A program made the position numbers and the translations under genes. The notes beneath the pieces are model-generated. The model made no database searches, was not told the origin of the DNA, and was given only the letters and a program-made list of their open reading frames with translations. DNA of 27,108 bases from an uncultured Candidatus Saccharibacteria bacterium (GTDB taxonomy: Bacteria > Patescibacteriota > Saccharimonadia > Saccharimonadales > Saccharimonadaceae). Positions 14,344 through 19,980 of this stretch are shown piece after piece (within the stretch, counting starts at the first letter, position 1; the number at the start of each line of letters is the position of its first letter). The stretch covers positions 1-27,108 of the forward strand of contig CALHVV010000043.1 of the NCBI GenBank assembly GCA_938036915.1, given 5' to 3'.

Positions 14344-15102
14344 ATGTCTGGCATGCCAACTGGCCCGTATCAAGCGTGGGCACAGCAAGCGCTCGGGTTT
14401 GAATATCACGATATTCAGCTTTTAGTCACTGCGCTTACCCACCGTAGCTATGTCAATGAGCACAAAAAATCCGTTACTAAGCACAACGAGCGCCTCGAAT
14501 TCTTGGGCGATGCCGTGCTAGAGCTTGCGGTAACTGACTATCTCTACCAACACTATGCCGAGCCAGAGGGCATCCTGACGAGCTGGCGCGCAGCGCTGGT
14601 CAATACTGAGAGTAATGCCGACTCGGGTGAAGCGCTCGGTTATGGCTCACTCATCCGGATGAGCCGAGGTGAGAAGCATGGCAGTAAGCGAGCGCACCGG
14701 CAGATTCTGGCTAATGCATATGAAGCCGTGATTGGTTCAATCTATTTGGAGCGAGGCTACGAGGCGGCAGCCGAGTTTATTGCCAAGCATACCATTAGCA
14801 AGCTTGATGCCATCCTAGCCGATGGCTCGTGGCGCGACCCCAAGAGTCATTTACAAGAGGTGAGCCAACGGATCGACAGTGCTACGCCAGTGTATCGTGT
14901 CTTGGCGGAGGACGGCCCTGACCACGACAAAACCTTCACGCTTGGTGTCTTTGTCAATGATCGGCTGATGGGCCGCGGCACTGGCCCTAGCAAGCAGACC
15001 GCCCAGCAAAAGGCCGCTCGCGCCGCCCTGGCAGCCTACCAGCAGCAAGAGGCTCAGACAGAGAAGACAGAAGAGCCAGCCAAGAGCTCAGACAAGTTTT
15101 GA
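14344..15102 (+). CDS. rnc: Ribonuclease III
   Basis: Double-strand-specific endonuclease for rRNA and mRNA processing, 252 residues. Seen: signature NERLEFLGDAVLELAVTDYLY (48-68) with E52 and D56, the second catalytic segment ILANAYEAVIGSIYLERG (121-138), and a C-terminal double-stranded RNA-binding domain (DPKSHLQEVSQ to SKQTAQQKAARAAL, about 165-232) with the KQTAQQKAA motif. In E. coli the second segment reads ILADTVEALIG; here Asp is replaced by Asn (N124), while the essential E127 is kept. A charged tail follows the RNA-binding domain. AAAGGAG with 5 nt spacing fixes ATG 14344. It is the last gene of the nusB-Nudix-rnc unit; rpsP has its own promoter. Confidence 0.96.
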   Translation: MSGMPTGPYQAWAQQALGFEYHDIQLLVTALTHRSYVNEHKKSVTKHNERLEFLGDAVLELAVTDYLYQHYAEPEGILTSWRAALVNTESNADSGEALGYGSLIRMSRGEKHGSKRAHRQILANAYEAVIGSIYLERGYEAAAEFIAKHTISKLDAILADGSWRDPKSHLQEVSQRIDSATPVYRVLAEDGPDHDKTFTLGVFVNDRLMGRGTGPSKQTAQQKAARAALAAYQQQEAQTEKTEEPAKSSDKF

Positions 15103-15121
15103 CCTGCAGATAAGCAACAAA

Positions 15122-15150
15122 TTGACATCGCCAGCCAAACAGTGTAGACT
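15122..15150 (+). promoter_or_regulatory. rpsP promoter (TTGACA-N17-TAGACT)
   Basis: A textbook -35 TTGACA (15122-15127), 17-nt spacer, and TAGACT (15145-15150). About 45 nt of leader precede the ATG at 15202 and carry AAGGAAG. Confidence 0.85.
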
Positions 15151-15201
15151 TGTACAGAACGAACTAACGCAAATATAAGTCAAGAAAAGGAAGTTTTATT
15201 T

Positions 15202-15537
15202 ATGCTCGCAATTCGTTTGCAACGTCTTGGCCGCAAAGCCTACCCAGTGTACCGGCTCGCCGTACAAGAGGCTCAGCGTCACCCATCAAGCGGCCGTGTG
15301 GTGGCCTATGTTGGCAATTACAACCCACACACCAAAGAGGCTCATATCAATACCGAGCTTGCCCAGAAGTATCTTGATAATGGTGCCCAGCCGACACCAC
15401 GGGTGGTCAAGCTGCTGGCTGCTGCTGGTGTATCGCTACCAAAGTGGGTCAAGCAGCCCGCTGGCGACAAGCACAAGGCAGTCCGCAACCCAGAGAAGCT
15501 TCGCAAGCATCAGCCGAAGGAAGAGGCAGAGGCTTAA
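15202..15537 (+). CDS. rpsP: 30S ribosomal protein S16
   Basis: Component of the small subunit, needed for 30S assembly. 111 residues. Seen: MLAIRLQRLGRKAYPVYRLAVQEAQRHPSSGRVVAYVGNYNPHTKEA, the conserved S16 start, and YLDNGAQPTPRVVKLLAAAGV in the middle. The C-terminus is a charged tail with K/E (EKLRKHQPKEEAEA). It has a strong promoter and its own intrinsic terminator, so it is monocistronic, unlike the usual rpsP-rimM-trmD operon. Confidence 0.97.
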   Translation: MLAIRLQRLGRKAYPVYRLAVQEAQRHPSSGRVVAYVGNYNPHTKEAHINTELAQKYLDNGAQPTPRVVKLLAAAGVSLPKWVKQPAGDKHKAVRNPEKLRKHQPKEEAEA

Positions 15538-15562
15538 AGCGACTCTCTCACATAAGCATAGC

Positions 15563-15595
15563 AACTGCTCCGCGTATCGTGGAGCAGTTTTGTAA
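15563..15595 (+). terminator. Rho-independent terminator of rpsP
   Basis: AACTGCTCC (15563-15571), loop GCGTATCGT, GGAGCAGTT (15581-15589), then TTGTAATT. Confidence 0.85.
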
Positions 15596-15605
15596 TTATT
15601 AGTAT

Positions 15606-15840
15606 TGTTATAATCTGAATCGCAAAAATATCGATTCGCTTGGTCTCTACCTACCGCTGCTTTTCTCAATAATATTGCAAAGGCTGATATTCCTTACTAC
15701 CACCCCCCACCAGAGCCAGAAATCGGTCATCTCAATCAATATATTACTCTATCTGAATATAGTGCTGGGAAGAGGTGACGCAAGAGAAGAGAAGGCTTAG
15801 TGTATAGCCTGCGCGTCGTATGTTGGTAGAATCCAGCCGG
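15606..15840 (+). other. Stretch between rpsP and khpA: extended -10 and an open frame without start
   Basis: TGT-TATAAT at 15606-15614 is an extended -10 with no annotated gene behind it. Just after it lies a small hairpin GAATCG/CGATTC (15617-15622, 15632-15637). A 54-codon frame without ATG is open to TGA at 15776-15778, ending HLNQYITLSEYSAGKR. It may be a decayed C-terminal fragment, a small RNA or chance; I cannot decide. Confidence 0.35.
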
Positions 15841-15851
15841 TATGCTACAAT
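15822..15851 (+). promoter_or_regulatory. khpA promoter (TTGGTA-N18-TACAAT, extended -10 TGC)
   Basis: TTGGTA (15822-15827) and TGC-TACAAT (15843-15851). The leader is about 50 nt and contains AAGGAGGG about 13 nt before the ATG, a long spacing. Confidence 0.6.
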
Positions 15852-15907
15852 GAAAGCACAATCACAATAAATCTGAATGACAGCATAAGGAGGGAAAGAA
15901 GAAAGCT

Positions 15908-16288
15908 ATGGCGACAATTGATCAACAGTTTGTCGAATATGTCGTAAAGTCGCTGGTGGAACATCCAGACGACGTGGTGGTCGATCGGGTGATCGACGAG
16001 AAGGGTGTGCTACTGACACTCACCGTCAACCCGGAGGATCTCGGCCGTGTGATTGGCCGGCGGGGCAGTACGGCGCAGAGTTTACGTACCTTGCTGCGCG
16101 CGCTTGGCACAAAGAACAGTGCTCGCTACAACCTTAAGGTGGTGAACAATGATGAGCCACACACCGCAGCATCCCAGTCTGTGGATAACTTGACCACTGA
16201 TACAGTGGATAACGATGATGAGAGCGAATCGGATTTTGCAAAAAAGTCTCGCCAAGAGCTTGCAGAACTCGACGACCTTGATATATAA
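15908..16288 (+). CDS. khpA: KH-domain RNA-binding protein (KhpA/YlqC family) with acidic tail
   Basis: Small RNA-binding protein, 126 residues. The first 80 residues match KhpA: FVEYVVKSLVEHPDDVVVDRV, and the KH loop GRVIGRRGSTAQSLRTLLRA with GxxG as GRRG (50-53). The last 45 residues are an acidic Asp/Glu/Ser-rich disordered extension (VDNDDESESDFAKK..DDLDI) absent from the usual 75-85-residue protein. KhpA normally partners with KhpB/Jag; not seen here. It follows rpsP, as in many bacteria, but with its own promoter. ATG 15908 is the only start in the frame after AAGGAGGG, at a longer-than-normal spacing. Confidence 0.9.
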   Translation: MATIDQQFVEYVVKSLVEHPDDVVVDRVIDEKGVLLTLTVNPEDLGRVIGRRGSTAQSLRTLLRALGTKNSARYNLKVVNNDEPHTAASQSVDNLTTDTVDNDDESESDFAKKSRQELAELDDLDI

Positions 16289-16289
16289 T

Positions 16290-16596
16290 ACAACCAGTTC
16301 AGAAACGAACTGCGAGAAAAAATAAAAGCTCTTTGCGAGCAAACCAACAAGGTTTGAGAGCCTTATTTGTGCAAGAAAACTGCTGTGGAGGCAGTTTTTT
16401 TGTTGGATGTTATTGAGCAACCTATTTATAATGCTACTACCTCATTGTCAGTTATCGTAATAGTTGTATCTCAAAATGGCGGGATACTACTTCACAATTG
16501 AAGTGAGTATATACATCAACCAGAGTGTATACGAAGCAGTGTCACGGTTAACCAAAGGAAGTATATATATATGCATAACTGTAGTCTTATGCTACA
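16290..16596 (+). other. Region after khpA: hairpins, no gene
   Basis: A longer imperfect hairpin spans about 16329-16360 (GCAAACC pairing GGTTTG) ahead of the terminator at 16376-16401. Beyond it AT-rich sequence holds the small palindrome CTTCA/TGAAG and inverted GTATATAC/GTGTATAC. No convincing ORF. Confidence 0.4.
16376..16401 (+). terminator. Rho-independent terminator of khpA
   Basis: AAAACTGC (16376-16383), loop TGTGGAG, GCAGTTTT (16391-16398) running into a seven-T tract. Confidence 0.85.
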
Positions 16597-16598
16597 AT
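16590..16598 (+). promoter_or_regulatory. Extended -10 (TGC-TACAAT) before the CPBP relic
   Basis: TGCTACAAT overlaps the first in-frame ATG at 16597 and lies 10 nt before the second ATG at 16609, so the transcript would start near 16609. Confidence 0.45.
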
Positions 16599-16608
16599 GC
16601 CTCGTATT

Positions 16609-17360
16609 ATGAAAGATATCGTTACTACTCAACAGGCTCAGCCATTCCGTCTCGTTGGCGTTCGCTTGGTCGCTATGGCCATCTTAGCGGCTATCACATA
16701 TGCTGTACTCAAATTTACCGGTATCAGTAGTGATTTTCCACCACTTGATATGATTTATTTTCCATTTGTTAATATTATCTGTGGCATTGTTATTTGGCGT
16801 GAATTCCGGCGGTGTCATGTCTCGGTGTGGGAGTATCTTGGGTTTGAAAAGCGGCGCCTTGGGAAAGATATTGCTTGGGGTGTACTATGGCTCTTTGTTA
16901 CTTATCTCCCGATGATAATTATGCTTATGGCAGCGATGTATCTCATGTTTGGTGCGGAAATGTTTTCGCATTTCGAGCAGGTATTTACCAAGTCTGCTCC
17001 GCAGCTGCCGTCAAGTTTTTTATCGGTTATAAGTATCTTTAGTGCAGTTGTATTTCTTGTTAATGCGCCAATTGAGGAGATCATTTATCGAGGTTGGTTG
17101 CAGTATGGTCTAGCGAAGCGCTTTGGTGCTGCATCGCCATTCTTATTCAGGGTGTGCTCTTTGGCTTGCAACACATGATGTTTGCTGGGGACGTTCGCGG
17201 TATGATTTCGTACGCCTTTATGTTCTTGGCGTGGGGTGTAACGGCAGGTATTATTGTTCATCGGTAGCAGCGTTTGGCGCCGATGGTAATTGCTCACTGG
17301 ATTGTCAATATTGCACTTGGCGTGGGTCCAATGATTGCAATTGCATTCATGGCAGTCTAA
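16609..17360 (+). pseudogene. CPBP (CAAX/Abi) family intramembrane metalloprotease, inactivated by a frameshift and a nonsense codon
   Basis: Multi-pass membrane glutamic/metalloprotease family often linked to bacteriocin self-immunity or prenyl-protein processing. Intact frame from 16609: membrane helices near residues 12-30, 45-60, 80-110 and 140-155, then motif 1 IEEIIYRGWLQYG. After SPFL a base is missing: the text ttcttattcag reads sensibly as FLIQG only if one A is restored near 17144-17148. In the shifted frame follow motif 2 FGLQHMMFAG and motif 3 AHWIVN, but between them TAG at 17265-17267 interrupts HR-stop-QRLAPM, easily a C-to-T change of a Gln codon. All three motif regions are recognisable, so decay is recent. 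ATG 16597 is also in frame but lies within the -10. Two separate lesions make a sequencing error unlikely. Confidence 0.88.
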
Positions 17361-17449
17361 GCCGAATGTCCTGTAAAAGTACGTACTTCATTGAGTTGTC
17401 ATAATAACGGATTGGCATATTTCGTGAAAGCGAACAAGTCAAGGAGACA

Positions 17450-17776
17450 TTATCGCAACCGGCTCAAAATATTCGTTAAGCCAGCAATACCGGCAATAAG
17501 TAAGAGTAAAACGCCGATGATCACAATCAGCAAACCATAATGGGGTTGGTACCTTGGTGGGTTGTAGCCGTGAGTATGGCGCGGATCGTGGTGGGTGGCT
17601 TCGGTATCAATCGAGATATTGGCAATCGCTGGCTCCACAAGGTGCTGAGACACCGCTGCTTCACCGTCGAACTGCTCGAGGGTAATATTCTCGTTGAGCG
17701 GCGTGATGGTTGTACGCCGGCTCGATAGCTCGAGGCGCTGCGCGGTAGTATTGCCTGTCTCTGATCCAAAGTCCAT
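17450..17776 (-). CDS. Small tail-anchored membrane protein, function unknown
   Basis: 108 residues from ATG 17776 (M-D-F-G-S-E-T-G-N start): a polar N-terminal region of about 80 residues, rich in Thr, Glu and His (ATHHDPRHTHGYNPPRYQPHYG), followed by one C-terminal membrane helix LLIVIIGVLLLLIAGIAGL and a short ILSRLR tail. This is a C-tail anchor with the body in the cytoplasm. I do not recognise it. I placed the start at 17776, not at 17806, because a TATACT box on the minus strand (complement of 17786-17791) ends 9 nt before it, and the longer frame would begin upstream of the promoter. It is divergent from trmD. No terminator is seen. Confidence 0.65.
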   Translation of the reverse strand: MDFGSETGNTTAQRLELSSRRTTITPLNENITLEQFDGEAAVSQHLVEPAIANISIDTEATHHDPRHTHGYNPPRYQPHYGLLIVIIGVLLLLIAGIAGLTNILSRLR

Positions 17777-17785
17777 AGCATAACC

Positions 17786-17791
17786 AGTATA
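17786..17791 (-). promoter_or_regulatory. -10 box (TATACT on minus strand), near-leaderless start
   Basis: TGT-TATACT then GGTTATGCT and ATG 17776. Nine nt separate box and start codon. Confidence 0.5.
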
Positions 17792-17860
17792 ACAAATAAA
17801 AAACATAAGCGTAAAGACCTGAATCCCTTGCAGTATTTGTTAGACGCTGCTGCGGTAATT

Positions 17861-17869
17861 TGCTACACT
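17861..17869 (+). promoter_or_regulatory. Extended -10 (TGC-TACACT), leaderless start of trmD
   Basis: TGCTACACT-AGGAGAG-ATG: seven nt from box to start codon. The AGGAG is only two nt from ATG, too close for an SD. Confidence 0.55.
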
Positions 17870-17876
17870 AGGAGAG

Positions 17877-18533
17877 ATGAAAAAATTCCAAGTGATTAGC
17901 CTGTTTCCGGAGATGTTTTCCGGCGTGTTTGAGGCTTCAATGCTGTGGAAGGCGCAGCAGCGAGGCCTGGTGGAGCTGACGACGATTGATCTGCGCCAAT
18001 TTGGGCTCGGCCCACGCCGCACGGTCGACGACACACCGTATGGCGGTGGCGATGGTATGCTACTACGCGTTGAGCCGCTCTGGGAAGCAGTGCGCTATGC
18101 CAAAGAGTGCGACCCGACTGCCAAAGTGCTCATCATGACGCCGCGGGGCCAACGGTGGAATCAGGCGCTTGCGCAGCAGTATAGCCAGACCGACCATGGT
18201 TACATCTTCATCTGTGGGCGCTACGAGGGGTACGACGAGCGAATTATGCAGGTGGTTGACCAAGCGCTCCGAGTGGGTGACTATGTCCTGACTGGTGGTG
18301 AGCTGCCCGCGATGACGATTATCGACTCAATTGTGCGACTGATCCCTGGTGTCCTTGGTGGCGAGATGAGCGCAGCGATTGAGAGCTTTAGCGATGGTCA
18401 GACACTGGAGTTTCCGCAATATACACGCCCAGAGGTATGGCAGGGGATGGCGGTACCCGAGGTATTGCTCAGTGGTCACCACGGCAACATTGCGGCTTGG
18501 CGTGCAGAGCATTCGCTCCCAGTAGAGGACTAG
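17877..18533 (+). CDS. trmD: tRNA (guanine-N1)-methyltransferase, C-terminally short
   Basis: SPOUT methyltransferase making m1G37, which prevents +1 frameshifting; uses S-adenosylmethionine. 218 residues. Seen: GGGDGM (58-63 region), GRYEGYDERI with the knot, DYVLTGGELPAM, the catalytic segment ESFSDGQTLEFPQYTRPEVW with the Asp in FSDG, and VPEVLLSGHHGNIAAWR. E. coli TrmD continues about 45 residues beyond this WR; here the protein ends 8 residues later (AEHSLPVED), so the C-terminal helical extension is missing. The end is followed by a terminator, so no obvious frameshift is involved. It is leaderless and monocistronic; rimM and rplS, its usual partners, are not adjacent. Confidence 0.95.
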   Translation: MKKFQVISLFPEMFSGVFEASMLWKAQQRGLVELTTIDLRQFGLGPRRTVDDTPYGGGDGMLLRVEPLWEAVRYAKECDPTAKVLIMTPRGQRWNQALAQQYSQTDHGYIFICGRYEGYDERIMQVVDQALRVGDYVLTGGELPAMTIIDSIVRLIPGVLGGEMSAAIESFSDGQTLEFPQYTRPEVWQGMAVPEVLLSGHHGNIAAWRAEHSLPVED

Positions 18534-18551
18534 CCCTGTACGCACAAAAGA

Positions 18552-18584
18552 AACACCCGAGCATGCCATAGGTACTCGGGCGTT
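18552..18584 (+). terminator. Rho-independent terminator of trmD
   Basis: AACACCCGAG (18552-18561) and CTCGGGCGTT (18575-18584) form a 10-bp stem with one A-C mismatch, then CTGTTG. Weak T-tract. Confidence 0.6.
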
Positions 18585-18720
18585 CTGTTGTGGTGGATAT
18601 ATCGGAGAGCGATTGATACAAGTATGTATAAAAATGTTTATGTTTGTAACGTTCGCTCCCTCTATAGTAGCGAAGATGCGGCAGATGTGCAAGGAAATAC
18701 GTGTAAAACAGGGTAATATC

Positions 18721-18729
18721 TGATATGAT
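18721..18729 (+). promoter_or_regulatory. Extended -10 (TGA-TATGAT), leaderless start
   Basis: TGATATGAT-AGGGTT-ATG at 18736: six nt from box to start codon. Confidence 0.55.
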
Positions 18730-18735
18730 AGGGTT

Positions 18736-19236
18736 ATGAAGCAGCGTATGATTAGATTTTGGCTTGGGTTATTTCAGGCGATTTTTCCAGAGCATTTGCG
18801 GCGTGATCCTGCGTATTGGCGGCGTCTTGCGCTTGGTATCGTCGTAACGTTCTTGATCATCACGCAGCTCTTTACTTTTGAGAAGTTTGTCGATATCACC
18901 AGCGGGTGGCATGTGGCTGGTGGGGGCATAATGGCTGCTCTCTTGGCTGGCTTATTGCCGCTGCTTGAGCTCGGTAGTTTGCCATTTTTGCTCTCGATGG
19001 ATATGTCGCGAGGGTCACGCCGTATTTCGCAGGCATGTTTGCTTGTCGTGAGCGCAGTGTGGTTTGGTGTGGCACTGTGGTGTTTTCTCGCTGTGCCGAT
19101 GAGTGAATCGGGTCTCTTTGGAGCGACCTTACCACTACTCAATGGCTGGTGGACGGTAGCATTCACGGGCTTACTTGGCGTGGCAGTGGTGCTTGTGGTG
19201 CGCGAAGCAAATGGCTCAAAATCCACTCGTGATTGA
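18736..19236 (+). CDS. Four-helix membrane protein, function unknown
   Basis: 166 residues, not recognised. A basic amphipathic N-terminus (MKQRMIRFWLGLFQAIFPEHLRRD) precedes four hydrophobic segments near 31-47, 60-88, 99-120 and 138-156. No catalytic motif or cysteine pair stands out; a Trp at 139 and a PLLELGSLPF segment lie at helix ends. The protein is short and fits small membrane proteins typical of reduced genomes. Its leaderless promoter is one of the clearest in the window. It is monocistronic; a tRNA-Gln lies convergent to it about 300 nt away. Confidence 0.8.
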   Translation: MKQRMIRFWLGLFQAIFPEHLRRDPAYWRRLALGIVVTFLIITQLFTFEKFVDITSGWHVAGGGIMAALLAGLLPLLELGSLPFLLSMDMSRGSRRISQACLLVVSAVWFGVALWCFLAVPMSESGLFGATLPLLNGWWTVAFTGLLGVAVVLVVREANGSKSTRD

Positions 19237-19449
19237 TGAACGATCAGCCTAGGGTGCCTCAATAGTAAAAACCGCTATTAATTTTACCGCATCTCCTCCA
19301 CACTCTCCGAGGAGTATCACTGTAGTTGGTGTTTTCGAGAGTATTAGACTTCAGTGCTGGGTCGAAATACTGCAGTCCGATCAACTTTGATTTATCAGAA
19401 AAATAAAAAACTTGAAGAGCTAATGCTCAAAATAGGCAAAACCCGAGTG

Positions 19450-19473
19450 GGGGTGTGATCGAACAGACACCCC
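19450..19473 (-). terminator. Second hairpin downstream of tRNA-Gln
   Basis: GGGGTGT (19450-19456) pairs ACACCCC (19467-19473) with a 10-nt loop. It lies beyond the first terminator in the minus direction and may be a backup stop. Confidence 0.4.
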
Positions 19474-19497
19474 AGATAAAGTCGCGATAAAAACAAA

Positions 19498-19522
19498 TTA
19501 CCAGCCGACAAAAGGCTGGTAA
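19498..19522 (-). terminator. Terminator of tRNA-Gln (minus strand)
   Basis: TTACCAGCC (19498-19506) pairs GGCTGGTAA (19514-19522). On the minus strand it is followed by TTTGTTTTTATC, a plausible T-tract. Confidence 0.75.
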
Positions 19523-19533
19523 TAATGATAGCT

Positions 19534-19608
19534 TGGCTGGGCCGGAGGGATTCGAACCCCCGAATGCCAGGACCAAAACCTGGTGCCTTACCACTTGGCG
19601 ACGGCCCA
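19534..19608 (-). tRNA. tRNA-Gln(TTG)
   Basis: On the minus strand acceptor TGGGCCG pairs CGGCCCA, discriminator G, encoded CCA. Anticodon stem CCAGG/CCTGG, loop TTTTGGT with anticodon TTG (complement of 19574-19576, reads CAA/CAG). Upstream TGG-TACAAT (complement of 19629-19637) is an extended -10. Confidence 0.95.
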
Positions 19609-19675
19609 TCATCGCATAGCGCCTCTGTATTGTACCATGCTTACGAAGGTGGATCAATAGCGTGTAGTGTATGGT

Positions 19676-19698
19676 CTACAGAGGTCTATGCTCTGTAG
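19676..19698. repeat. Perfect 8-nt inverted repeat, unexplained hairpin
   Basis: CTACAGAG (19676-19683), loop GTCTATG, CTCTGTAG (19691-19698), with no T-tract. It lies between the tRNA-Gln and nrdD promoters. Confidence 0.5.
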
Positions 19699-19828
19699 TT
19701 GATCGGCTCAGTAATTAGTGACGCCGGTACGTAGCTGCTGGATAAAAATAACAACAAATTGCCCCGACCACAGTCACATGCTTCGTATAACAGAGGTCGT
19801 GTCAGCATACCCGTTGTGAATATCACGC

Positions 19829-19857
19829 TTGACCCACAGTATATAGAGTAGTATAGT
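19829..19857 (+). promoter_or_regulatory. nrdD promoter (TTGACC-N17-TATAGT)
   Basis: TTGACC (19829-19834), 17 nt, TATAGT (19852-19857). Transcription would start near 19864, leaving a leader of about 115 nt before ATG 19981. The promoter is interleaved with two NrdR-box-like sites. Confidence 0.75.
19834..19849 (+). promoter_or_regulatory. NrdR-box-like site 1
   Basis: CCACAGTATATAGAGT matches the NrdR consensus ACACTATATATAGTGT at 12 of 16 positions by eye and lies between -35 and -10 of the nrdD promoter. Confidence 0.55.
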
Positions 19858-19866
19858 GCAAAGTAA

Positions 19867-19882
19867 GCGCTATATATGGTGT
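19867..19882 (+). promoter_or_regulatory. NrdR-box-like site 2
   Basis: GCGCTATATATGGTGT matches the NrdR consensus ACACTATATATAGTGT at 13 of 16 positions. It starts 33 nt after site 1, about three helical turns, close to the 31-32 nt typical of tandem NrdR boxes. It covers the start of transcription. Confidence 0.65.
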
Positions 19883-19938
19883 CTATGACACTAGTAACCG
19901 ATGCTCGCACAACCATAAAAAACAAGGATAAACACTCA

Positions 19939-19965
19939 TGCCGTGGCGCGCATGCCATCACGGCA
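19939..19965 (+). promoter_or_regulatory. Leader hairpin before nrdD
   Basis: TGCCGTG (19939-19945) pairs CACGGCA (19959-19965), with an inner GC-rich loop. It lies 15 nt before the ATG, just ahead of the GGGAGG site, and could modulate access to it; not a recognised riboswitch. Confidence 0.4.
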
Positions 19966-19980
19966 GGTAAAGGGAGGGAT

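Larger units (their letters stand above)
19237..19533 (+). other. Gap between the membrane protein gene and tRNA-Gln, no gene
   Basis: About 300 nt. Contains weak hairpins (AATAG/CTATT at 19261-19265 and 19274-19278; CTCCTC/GAGGAG near 19290-19317) and, near its end, two stems on the tRNA-Gln side (listed separately). No ORF or promoter that I would support. Confidence 0.4.

Noticed and set aside
16464..16730. 88-residue ORF overlapping the start of the CPBP relic
   Set aside because: Out of frame with the conserved protease sequence, low-complexity Tyr-rich translation.
17265..17267. TAG read as an amino acid (recoding or alternative code)
   Set aside because: TAG ends other genes here normally (leuS, trmD, nusB-region rpmF), and the same gene also carries a frameshift.
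17377..17388. Palindrome AAGTACGTACTT after the CPBP relic
   Set aside because: Isolated 12-nt palindrome without nearby promoter or T-tract; could occur by chance.
19427..19657. Minus-strand ORF of 76 residues
   Set aside because: It overlaps tRNA-Gln and its terminator entirely.
19876..19980. Upstream in-frame ATG that would extend NrdD by 35 residues
   Set aside because: It lies inside NrdR-like box 2 and has no SD; the conserved NrdD start YHTITKRDGR follows ATG 19981, which has GGGAGG.
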